From contig DAIDBF010000025.1 of the NCBI GenBank assembly GCA_027310235.1, forward strand, positions 1-7,018: 7,018 bases of DNA. The letters are read 5' to 3'. The DNA is from a bacterium. GTDB taxonomy: Bacteria > Patescibacteriota > Minisyncoccia > UBA6257 > GWB1-50-10. This document shows positions 1-4,369 of this stretch, piece by piece (position 1 is the first letter of the stretch; every line of letters begins with the position of its first letter). Under the pieces are notes generated by a model. It was not told the DNA's origin. It saw only the letters and a program-made list of their open reading frames with translations, and made no database searches. The translations under genes were made by a program, and so were the position numbers.

Positions 1-419
1 GTTATGATCTTATCCCGAATTTGATAGAAACCGTAAAGGGATACGCGACGCACGAAAAGACGATCTTGGAAAACGTGACGAAGGCGCGTACCGCCGCGAT
101 GTCCACGGAAGATCCAAAAGCAAAACTCCAGGCGGAGAACCAGCTCTCGCAGACGTTGAAATCGCTTTTCGCGGTCGCGGAGAACTATCCTCAGCTCAAG
201 GCAAACGAAAACTTCGGAAAATTGCAGGACGAACTGACGGACACCGAAGACAAGATTCAGGCGGCGCGGCGTTTCTACAATGGCAATGTGCGGGATTACA
301 ATACCGCGATTGAAGTGTTTCCGAGAAACATCATCGCGAGTGCATTCGGTTTCAAACAGAAAGAATTATTCGATGTCGATAATGACGTCGAGCGCCAGCC
401 GGTTCAAGTGAAGTTTTAA
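1..419 (+). CDS. lemA: LemA family protein, 5'-truncated by the window edge
   Basis: The frame is open from the first bases (first whole codon at 3) and reads YDLIPNLIETVKGYATHEK, the family signature that follows the N-terminal membrane anchor of LemA proteins. About 138 residues are visible and the signal anchor lies outside the window. The rest is polar and helical (ENVTKARTAAM, then a heptad-like stretch around LQAENQLSQTLKSL), with the usual ending in which ARRFYNGNVRDYNTAIEVFPRNIIA is followed by FGF and a short acidic tail. LemA proteins are membrane-anchored helical-bundle proteins of poorly defined biochemical role. The next gene, htpX, follows in the same direction after a 117-nt spacer, and lemA-htpX adjacency is common in bacteria. 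A TTG at 21 is not the start, because conserved LemA sequence lies upstream of it. Confidence 0.95.
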   Translation, partial: YDLIPNLIETVKGYATHEKTILENVTKARTAAMSTEDPKAKLQAENQLSQTLKSLFAVAENYPQLKANENFGKLQDELTDTEDKIQAARRFYNGNVRDYNTAIEVFPRNIIASAFGFKQKELFDVDNDVERQPVQVKF

Positions 420-431
420 TTTTGTTGTTTC

Positions 432-507
432 GAATCCGACAACCCGAAAAAGTGTGCGCTCCGGGGCGCTAGCCCAAGTCTTACCCACCTTTTCGGATTT
501 CGGATTC
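432..507. other. Long nested stem-loop in the lemA-htpX spacer
   Basis: Three nested pairings are visible. GAATCCGA (432-439) pairs with TCGGATTC (500-507), 8 of 8. Bases 444-454 pair with 486-496, 10 of 11. GCGC (456-459) pairs with GCGC (466-469) around a six-base loop. A run of seven T follows at 516-522, nine bases after the stem. It could be a lemA terminator, an mRNA stabiliser between the two genes, or one of the palindromic repeats frequent in this window. The distance to the T-run is long for a classical intrinsic terminator. Confidence 0.6.
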
Positions 508-536
508 TTCACAGATTTTTTTGTGAGTTGGGAAAT

Positions 537-1451
537 ATGAAGACACTTTATACGCAGGCCTCATCGAACGTCAGAAAAACGTGGGCGCTTCTCACGGGCT
601 TCTTCGTGCTTATCATCGCTCTCGGGTGGCTTTTCAGCTATGCTTACCGATCGCCCGATATTCTGGTCTTCGCAGTGATTTTGAGTATTGGTATGAGCAT
701 CACGAGCTACTGGTTCTCGGACAAGATCGTACTTGCGACCGCAGGCGCGAAGCCGATCGAAAAGAAGGATAATCCGGAACTGTATCGCATTGTTGAAAAT
801 CTCACGATTACGGCGGGGCTTCCCATGCCGAAGCTCTACATCGTTCCGGTAGCCGCGCCGAACGCCTTCGCAACAGGAAGGAACAAAGAACATGCGGTTG
901 TCGCCGTAACTCAGGGGCTTTTGCAGATTTTGGATAAGCAGGAGCTCGAGGGAGTGCTTGCGCACGAACTTTCGCACATCGGGAACAAAGACATGCTCGT
1001 CTCGACGGTCGTCGTGGTCTTGGTGGGAGTAATTTCGGTTCTGGCCGACTGGTTCATCCGCATGAGTTTTTTCGGCGGGAGGCGTGACGACAGGGACTCG
1101 GGCGGCAACATCATGTTTTTCCTGGGAATTGTGGGCGCAGTGCTCGCACCGATTGCGGCTACCTTGATTCAACTCGCAATCTCCCGGAAGCGCGAATTTC
1201 TCGCGGACGCCTCTGGCGCGCTTCTTACCCGTTACCCCGACGGTCTCGCGAGTGCGTTAGAGAAGATCGCGAGAAATCCGAACCCGATGCCCAACGCGTC
1301 TTCCGCGACCGCGCATCTCTATATCGAGAATCCGTTCAAGGCGGATAGGGGAACCGGAGATTCGAAAAGAACTCCGTGGATCGCCCGCCTCTTTATGACA
1401 CACCCTCCAGTTGAAGAGAGGATTAAAATTTTGAGAGAAATGTCAGTTTGA
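537..1451 (+). CDS. htpX: HtpX, membrane zinc metalloprotease (peptidase family M48B)
   Basis: The predicted protein has 304 residues, normal for HtpX. In this family it is an inner-membrane zinc endopeptidase that cuts misfolded membrane proteins. The N-terminus MKTLYTQASSNVRKTWAL matches the family, so ATG 537 is preferred over an in-frame TTG at 528. Two membrane segments lie at about residues 17-34 and 40-60, followed by the cytosolic region with the zinc site HELSH (His143, Glu144, His147). The third ligand is Glu220 in REFLADASGA, and two further hydrophobic segments lie at about 154-175 and 192-215. The C-terminus is the usual THPPVEERIKILREM. All catalytic residues are present, so it is probably active. 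No clear Shine-Dalgarno sequence is seen. Oddity: the last 17 codons are repeated in diverged form 94 nt downstream. Confidence 0.97.
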   Translation: MKTLYTQASSNVRKTWALLTGFFVLIIALGWLFSYAYRSPDILVFAVILSIGMSITSYWFSDKIVLATAGAKPIEKKDNPELYRIVENLTITAGLPMPKLYIVPVAAPNAFATGRNKEHAVVAVTQGLLQILDKQELEGVLAHELSHIGNKDMLVSTVVVVLVGVISVLADWFIRMSFFGGRRDDRDSGGNIMFFLGIVGAVLAPIAATLIQLAISRKREFLADASGALLTRYPDGLASALEKIARNPNPMPNASSATAHLYIENPFKADRGTGDSKRTPWIARLFMTHPPVEERIKILREMSV

Positions 1452-1465
1452 TATGCGTTTACTTG

Positions 1466-1543
1466 CCCCGTCACTAATCAAGCAGATATTCGTTTCACTC
1501 CGCGCGGAAGCGCGAAGAGTGCACTGCTTGATTCAGTGCGGGG
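1466..1543. repeat. 78-nt long-stem hairpin element after htpX
   Basis: AATCAAGCAG (1476-1485) pairs perfectly with CTGCTTGATT (1524-1533). The stem extends outward with CACT/AGTG (1472-1475 with 1535-1538) and CCCCG/CGGGG (1466-1470 with 1539-1543), with single-base bulges at 1471 and 1534. Inside, CACTC (1496-1500) pairs with GAGTG (1517-1521), and CGCG (1501-1504) with CGCG (1511-1514). In total about 28 base pairs form in 78 nt. It fills most of the gap between the htpX stop and the duplicated htpX tail. No T-run follows, so it is not a typical terminator. It resembles a REP-like or small non-autonomous palindromic element. Confidence 0.7.
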
Positions 1544-1545
1544 TG

Positions 1546-1599
1546 ACCCATCCTCCGGTTGAAGAACGAATAAAAGTGTTGCGCGAGATGTCGGTATGA
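1546..1599 (+). pseudogene. Second, diverged copy of the htpX 3' end (17 codons plus stop)
   Basis: This stretch reads THPPVEERIKVLREMSV and a TGA stop, matching the HtpX C-terminus at 1398-1451 except for one Ile to Val change. At the DNA level 14 of 54 bases differ, and the codon differences are synonymous apart from that one codon. It must therefore have been a translated, selected htpX end when it diverged, and it is not a fresh tandem duplication. The in-frame sequence upstream does not resemble HtpX and runs into the hairpin at 1466-1543. I read it as the remnant of a second htpX copy, or of an htpX allele brought in by recombination. Confidence 0.85.
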
Positions 1600-1600
1600 C

Positions 1601-1663
1601 AATCTATCGAGGCCGTGGCTGATTAGATTTTCTTAGCGACGTAAGGAGCTTAGAAAATCAATC
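1601..1663 (+). promoter_or_regulatory. Two competing stems upstream of the ATP-grasp gene
   Basis: AATCTA (1601-1606) plus TC (1607-1608) can pair with GA (1621-1622) and TAGATT (1624-1629), a hairpin of about 8 bp. Alternatively bases 1626-1636 pair with 1649-1659 (10 of 11), extended by GATT (1621-1624) with AATC (1660-1663), about 14 bp. Both use 1621-1629, so they exclude each other. This could be an attenuator-like leader for the gene starting at 1718, or a terminator next to a repeat. From 1664 to 1717 I see no clear ribosome-binding site; a GAGGAG at 1669-1674 lies too far from either start. Confidence 0.35.
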
Positions 1664-1717
1664 ATTCAGAGGAGTGAAGCGACGCGGGACTACCTTAATT
1701 TTGTGGATAAGTATTTG

Positions 1718-3097
1718 ATGAATACGGGGAATTTGAAGAAAGAGACATGTCCCGATTGCGGGCCGGTACCGGTAGTACACTGGGTTGAACGCTGGTCTAT
1801 TATCGTCGATTGGTTTTTCGCGCCTCTCTTCAACTGCATGGACTGGCTCCTGGGAGTTCTGCGGCCTCTTCTTACCCTTTTCCCTTGGCAGTATCTCGGA
1901 CTGCCGTTTTTTAAACTGCTCGTTGCGCTTCATCTCGGTACGCTTCAGGACAAGGTAGACGACAGGGATAATGCGAGGACGCGCGCGATGTGGGAATCCG
2001 CCGGGAAACGGGGGATTGAGGTAAAAGAATTTCGGCTTCTCGGGAGGCAGCAGGCGGGGTTCTTCTGGGCGCGATGGAATGGGAAGGGAACGCAATCCGC
2101 GGATGGATTGCGAGAAGGGGGTCGGGGAAACGGGAGTTTCCCCGTGGAGGAAAGAGCGAGCGAAGCGAGCGTTGAAAACCGAGAGGTTCTCAAAGTGATG
2201 CGACCGAAGGCCACGGGCGTAAGCCCGTGGAGCATCACTGTGTTTGAAGGGCTGCCTCGTCCCTTCGGTCTCTTCGACAAGTCGCTTGCCTGGATGGACA
2301 ACAAGAGTTTGATAAAGAAGAAATTCTCCGCCGCGGGGATTCCCGTCGCGCGCGGAGGAACGTGCACCAGATTTTCCCAGGCGGAAAAAGTATTTGAGGA
2401 AGTAGGTGCTCCGGTAATCGTAAAACCGCACATCGGTTCCCGGAGCAGACATACGTTTGTGCACGTGATGTCGATTCCCGATCTGAAAGTTGCCTTTAAG
2501 AGCGCAAAGCAACTCTCACCGTGGGTGATAGTCGAGGAAGAGCTTATAGGGCACGTATATCGCGGAACAGTCGTGGGGGGAAAATGTCTCGGCGTCGTGA
2601 GTCGTGAGCCGGCGCACGTCACGGGCGACGGAACGAAAACAATTCGCGAGCTCGTCGAGGAGGAAAATAAAAACCCCTTGCGTAAAGGGCCGATCTATCA
2701 CGCGATTCCGGTGGATGAAGAAGGGAAACGGGAACTCGCGCGGCAAGGATTTACATGGGACAGCATTCCGAAGAAAGAGGAGCGCGTTACGATCAATCAG
2801 AAAGTGACGCGGACTCTGGGTGCCGTGATGCGCGACGTGATGGATGAAACGCATCCGGATATAATCTCAACTCTTGAAAAAGCAGCCGACGTGCTCGGAA
2901 GTCCGCTCGTAGGAATCGACTTCATCATTAAAGATATCAGTAAGTCATGGAAGGAGCAGGAGAAGTGCGGCATCATCGAGTGCAATAGTTTGCCTTTCGT
3001 GGATCTTCATCACTATCCCATCTCCGGGAAACCCCGCGACGTCGCGGGCGCCTTGTGGGAGATGGTGTTTCCGGGGTGCTCGGAGAAAAGGACTTGA
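1718..3097 (+). CDS. ATP-grasp carboxylate-amine ligase, cyanophycin synthetase/RimK-like, with membrane-prone N-terminus
   Basis: From ATG 1718 the protein has 459 residues; an in-frame GTG at 1703 would add five, and neither start has a good ribosome-binding site. A CPDCG cysteine pair (Cys11, Cys14) is followed by hydrophobic, aromatic-rich stretches at about 26-50 and 52-72, which suggest membrane association. A preATP-grasp-like part (TRAMWESAGKRGIEVKEFRLLGR) leads to the ATP-grasp core from about residue 187. The core includes DNKSLIKKKFSAAGIPVARGG, APVIVKPHIGSRSRH, WVIVEEELIGHVYR, the GKCLGVVSREPAHVTGDG segment typical of cyanophycin synthetase/GshF-type domains, and the Mg-binding end GIDFII...GIIECNSLP (Asp401, Glu421, Asn423). 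Such enzymes activate a carboxylate with ATP and join it to an amine; the substrate cannot be read here. Residues about 124-171 look like an insertion made of palindromic repeats. Confidence 0.85.
   Translation: MNTGNLKKETCPDCGPVPVVHWVERWSIIVDWFFAPLFNCMDWLLGVLRPLLTLFPWQYLGLPFFKLLVALHLGTLQDKVDDRDNARTRAMWESAGKRGIEVKEFRLLGRQQAGFFWARWNGKGTQSADGLREGGRGNGSFPVEERASEASVENREVLKVMRPKATGVSPWSITVFEGLPRPFGLFDKSLAWMDNKSLIKKKFSAAGIPVARGGTCTRFSQAEKVFEEVGAPVIVKPHIGSRSRHTFVHVMSIPDLKVAFKSAKQLSPWVIVEEELIGHVYRGTVVGGKCLGVVSREPAHVTGDGTKTIRELVEEENKNPLRKGPIYHAIPVDEEGKRELARQGFTWDSIPKKEERVTINQKVTRTLGAVMRDVMDETHPDIISTLEKAADVLGSPLVGIDFIIKDISKSWKEQEKCGIIECNSLPFVDLHHYPISGKPRDVAGALWEMVFPGCSEKRT
2087..2239 (+). repeat. In-frame cluster of palindromic repeats inside the ATP-grasp gene
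   Basis: Three modules follow one another. First is a hairpin with arms GGGGAAAC (2124-2131) and GTTTCCCC (2136-2143). Next is GAGCGAGCGAAGCGAGCG (2154-2171), leading into AACC-GAGA-GGTT (2177-2188). Last is a nested hairpin: CCACGGGC (2211-2218) with GCCCGTGG (2223-2230) around a GTAA tetraloop, framed by AGTGATGC (2194-2201) with GCATCACT (2232-2239). The encoded peptide (ERASEASVENR, PKATGVSPWS) is low in complexity and does not look like ATP-grasp sequence. The flanks WARWNGK and ITVFEGLPRP would join naturally without it. The frame is kept, as with palindromic elements described inside Rickettsia genes. Confidence 0.75.
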
Positions 3098-3122
3098 GGA
3101 TATCTCAGATCTGATTTAACCT
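3094..3122 (+). promoter_or_regulatory. Possible tRNA-Ser promoter
   Basis: TTGAGG (3094-3099) overlaps the stop codon of the ATP-grasp gene. Seventeen bases later is a weak -10, TAACCT (3117-3122), or alternatively TGA-TTTAAC (3112-3120) with an extended -10 shape. Transcription would start near 3127, just before the tRNA at 3136. A 7-bp inverted repeat, TATCTCA (3101-3107) with TGAGATA (3127-3133), lies in the same spot. The match to consensus is poor, and read-through from upstream is equally possible. Confidence 0.3.
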
Positions 3123-3135
3123 CAATTGAGATAAA

Positions 3136-3223
3136 GGAGGGGTCGCATAGTGGCCTAGTGCACCATCTTGGAAAGGTGGCAAGGAGCAATCCTTCGAGGG
3201 TTCAAATCCCTCCCCCTCCGCCA
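3136..3223 (+). tRNA. tRNA-Ser(GGA), CCA encoded
   Basis: A complete class II cloverleaf can be drawn by hand. The acceptor stem is GGAGGGG (3136-3142) with CCCCTCC, followed by the discriminator G and an encoded CCA (3221-3223). The D stem is GCAT/GTGC (3145-3148 with 3158-3161). The anticodon stem CCATC/GGTGG (3163-3167 with 3175-3179) encloses the loop TTGGAAA, with anticodon GGA at 3170-3172, reading UCC and UCU serine codons. The long variable arm AAGGA-GCAA-TCCTT marks a serine tRNA. The T arm is GAGGG-TTCAAAT-CCCTC, where U55 (3202) is the expected target of TruB, which is encoded in the same window. Confidence 0.97.
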
Positions 3224-3232
3224 GTATAAACA

Positions 3233-3255
3233 AAGCATGCCCTCGTGGTATGCTT
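3233..3255 (+). terminator. Weak terminator-like hairpin after tRNA-Ser
   Basis: AAGCATGC (3233-3240) pairs with GTATGCTT (3248-3255), including one G-T pair, around a seven-base loop. ATTTATAT follows, AT-rich but without a solid T-run. Its place ten bases after the tRNA CCA end suggests transcription termination or a 3' processing barrier. Confidence 0.5.
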
Positions 3256-3268
3256 ATTTATATCCGCA

Positions 3269-3283
3269 GGGAGGGATTTGAAC
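3269..3283 (-). repeat. Inverted 15-nt copy of the tRNA-Ser T-loop/3' T-stem region
   Basis: GGGAGGGATTTGAAC is the exact reverse complement of 3200-3214 inside tRNA-Ser, covering the T loop, the 3' T stem and the start of the acceptor strand. The rest of the tRNA is not present on this strand, since the bases that should form the 5' T stem do not pair, so it is a fragment and not a second tRNA gene. It directly precedes the repeat element at 3295-3375. Confidence 0.75.
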
Positions 3284-3294
3284 GAAGGGTGGGT

Positions 3295-3375
3295 CGGAGG
3301 GATTTTCACTACTCACTCGCTCCGCTCGTTGCGTTTTCAGAACCCTCGGTTCTGAATAATTTCCTACACGGAGGG
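3295..3375. repeat. Palindromic repeat element bounded by CGGAGGG direct repeats
   Basis: CGGAGGG occurs at 3295-3301 and again at 3369-3375. Between them lie CACTCGCTCCGCTCG (3314-3328), a perfect 9-bp hairpin with arms TTCAGAACC (3336-3344) and GGTTCTGAA (3348-3356) around a CTC loop, and TTTCCTACACGGAG (3360-3373). Two of these modules recur in opposite orientation within the ATP-grasp gene: 2140-2153 (12 of 14 bases) and 2157-2171 (13 of 15 bases). The same repeat family is therefore present at both places. Confidence 0.7.
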
Positions 3376-3393
3376 AACCCGATTGCAACTGAG

Positions 3394-3720
3394 ATGGAAA
3401 AAGAACAAGCAATTCAATCATTGACCTGTATAAACCAAGCCCTTATAAAATGTACCCCCTCATCACTGACGATAAACGACGTTAATCAAACAACAGAGAT
3501 TGCTGTAAGAGGACAAGAAAATATGGGTTGTAATGTTAGTATTAGAAAGTTCGATGGAGAGATTATGAGTTGTCCTCTACCCACTGAATATATAACAGAT
3601 ATACAGAAGAAATTTATGGTGAACAACTACGACTCTTCTATCATTACTGATCTGATAGTCGATATGAATGCAGAAGTAAATAGCGGAGATAAAAGCGGAG
3701 GTTGTAGTGTTACGAGATAA
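3394..3720 (+). CDS. Small hypothetical cysteine-containing protein
   Basis: From ATG 3394 this gives 108 residues. The frame is open back to ATG 3250, but those extra 48 residues are translated repeat sequence (3269-3375), so I prefer the inner start, although neither start has a Shine-Dalgarno sequence. The protein has five cysteines (12, 20, 46, 60, 104). The spacing IKCTPSSL...GQENMGCNVSI...GEIMSCPLP suggests a small extracytoplasmic-type domain with cysteines at conserved places. I do not recognise a named family, and no signal peptide is present with either start. The DNA is clearly more AT-rich than its neighbours, which suggests separate ancestry or relaxed selection. It may be a gene whose 5' end and secretion signal were replaced by the repeat. 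It converges on the minus-strand gene that ends at 3740. Confidence 0.6.
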   Translation: MEKEQAIQSLTCINQALIKCTPSSLTINDVNQTTEIAVRGQENMGCNVSIRKFDGEIMSCPLPTEYITDIQKKFMVNNYDSSIITDLIVDMNAEVNSGDKSGGCSVTR

Positions 3721-3739
3721 ATCGGAATGATTGTTTTTG

Positions 3740-4324
3740 TTATCCTCTCACCGAAGTGAAAACGTAGGTGAGAATCGCGATGAGCGCGAGAAGAATCGCG
3801 AGCGTTTTCTTGGTGGTAGAAAGAGACGCTCCTTTTTCTTTTCTAAAGAGAAAGAAGCAAAGCGCAAGAAGCGCGTAATCGAGGAGAAGAAACCATGGTG
3901 TCCGCCAGCTGATTCCTCCGAAGTGTATCTCCGAAAGCGGCCAGAGGAAGCGAGTAGGATAGAAGTCGGTGGGGTGTGTACCGATATCGAGGATAATATG
4001 GAGCGCCCAGCCGCCCATAACCCACGCGGGCGTACGCCTGAAAAGCCAGACAATTAGAAACACGGCAAGAAAGATGAGTAAACTATGACTCGCGGGATAT
4101 AAGAACCCGGTAAGCTGACCGATACCGCCCGAATGTTGGAAACTCCGGAAATCGGAGCCGCTTATTATTTGAGCGACTAGAACCAAAGCGGCGGGAGTAA
4201 AAGATATAAGATCGGGGAAGGCGCCCCAAAATCCCGCCCACCACGGGTCTATTTTTGTTTTTGCCCTTCTGTTTGCCGTTTTTGCGGCGACCGAACTCCA
4301 TAACGCATGCGAAAGAATGTCCAT
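3740..4324 (-). CDS. YdjM/DUF457-type membrane-bound metal-dependent hydrolase
   Basis: This is a 194-residue integral membrane protein. It starts MDILSHALWSSV, with His6 in the family's N-terminal D-x-x-S/T-H motif. Next come GAFPDLISF (Asp38), PASHSLLIF (His80), and ALHIILDIGTHPTDFYPTRFLWPLS (His109, Asp113, His117). These are the scattered His/Asp metal ligands of the YdjM/DUF457 family, which is annotated as inner-membrane metal-dependent hydrolases and whose substrates are largely unknown. Hydrophobic segments lie at about 43-55, 80-95, 100-114, 143-160 and 173-190. The start is ATG at 4324, only six bases from a consensus extended -10, so its mRNA should be leaderless. It is divergent from the aldo/keto reductase operon and convergent with the small gene ending at 3720. 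The family assignment is fairly sure; the activity is not. Confidence 0.88.
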   Translation of the reverse strand: MDILSHALWSSVAAKTANRRAKTKIDPWWAGFWGAFPDLISFTPAALVLVAQIISGSDFRSFQHSGGIGQLTGFLYPASHSLLIFLAVFLIVWLFRRTPAWVMGGWALHIILDIGTHPTDFYPTRFLWPLSEIHFGGISWRTPWFLLLDYALLALCFFLFRKEKGASLSTTKKTLAILLALIAILTYVFTSVRG

Positions 4325-4330
4325 TGGGTT

Positions 4331-4339
4331 ATTATACCA
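4331..4339 (-). promoter_or_regulatory. Extended -10 promoter for the minus-strand hydrolase gene
   Basis: On the minus strand the sequence is TGG-TATAAT: a perfect -10 hexamer (4331-4336) with the upstream TG of an extended -10. Six bases (AACCCA) separate it from the ATG, so transcription should begin at or next to the start codon. No good -35 is seen, as is usual for extended -10 promoters. Confidence 0.65.
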
Positions 4340-4345
4340 GTTTTA

Positions 4346-4354
4346 TGATATACT
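4346..4354 (+). promoter_or_regulatory. Extended -10 promoter for the aldo/keto reductase operon
   Basis: TGA-TATACT has a 5 of 6 match to the -10 hexamer at 4349-4354 with the extended TG at 4346-4347. Transcription would begin near 4361, giving an untranslated leader of about 9 bases before ATG 4370. A weak -35-like TTGGGT at 4324-4329 lies 19 bases upstream and overlaps the start codon of the opposite gene. It is only seven bases from the opposing minus-strand promoter, so polymerases at the two sites should exclude each other. Confidence 0.6.
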
Positions 4355-4369
4355 TGATGTGTATTTGAT

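Noticed and set aside
561..1172. A 203-codon minus-strand frame opposite htpX.
   Set aside because: It is antisense to a fully conserved HtpX and has no recognisable motif or start signal.
2154..2171. Possible CRISPR or tandem repeat because of GAGCGAGCGAAGCGAGCG.
   Set aside because: It is a single short internal mirror-like repeat with no regular spacers or repeated units.
1658..2512. A 284-codon open frame on the minus strand across the ATP-grasp gene (and another at 1945-2622).
   Set aside because: Their translations are basic and low in family-like motifs, and they overlap a plus-strand frame with clear ATP-grasp motifs. The openness comes from GC-rich codon use.
3258..3300. Possible second tRNA gene on the minus strand.
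   Set aside because: Only 15 bases match the T-loop/3' region. The 5' T stem, anticodon arm and acceptor 5' strand are missing.
3731..4057. Plus-strand open frame opposite the membrane hydrolase.
   Set aside because: The charged translation has no motif, while the minus strand shows the DUF457/YdjM metal ligands and hydrophobic segments.
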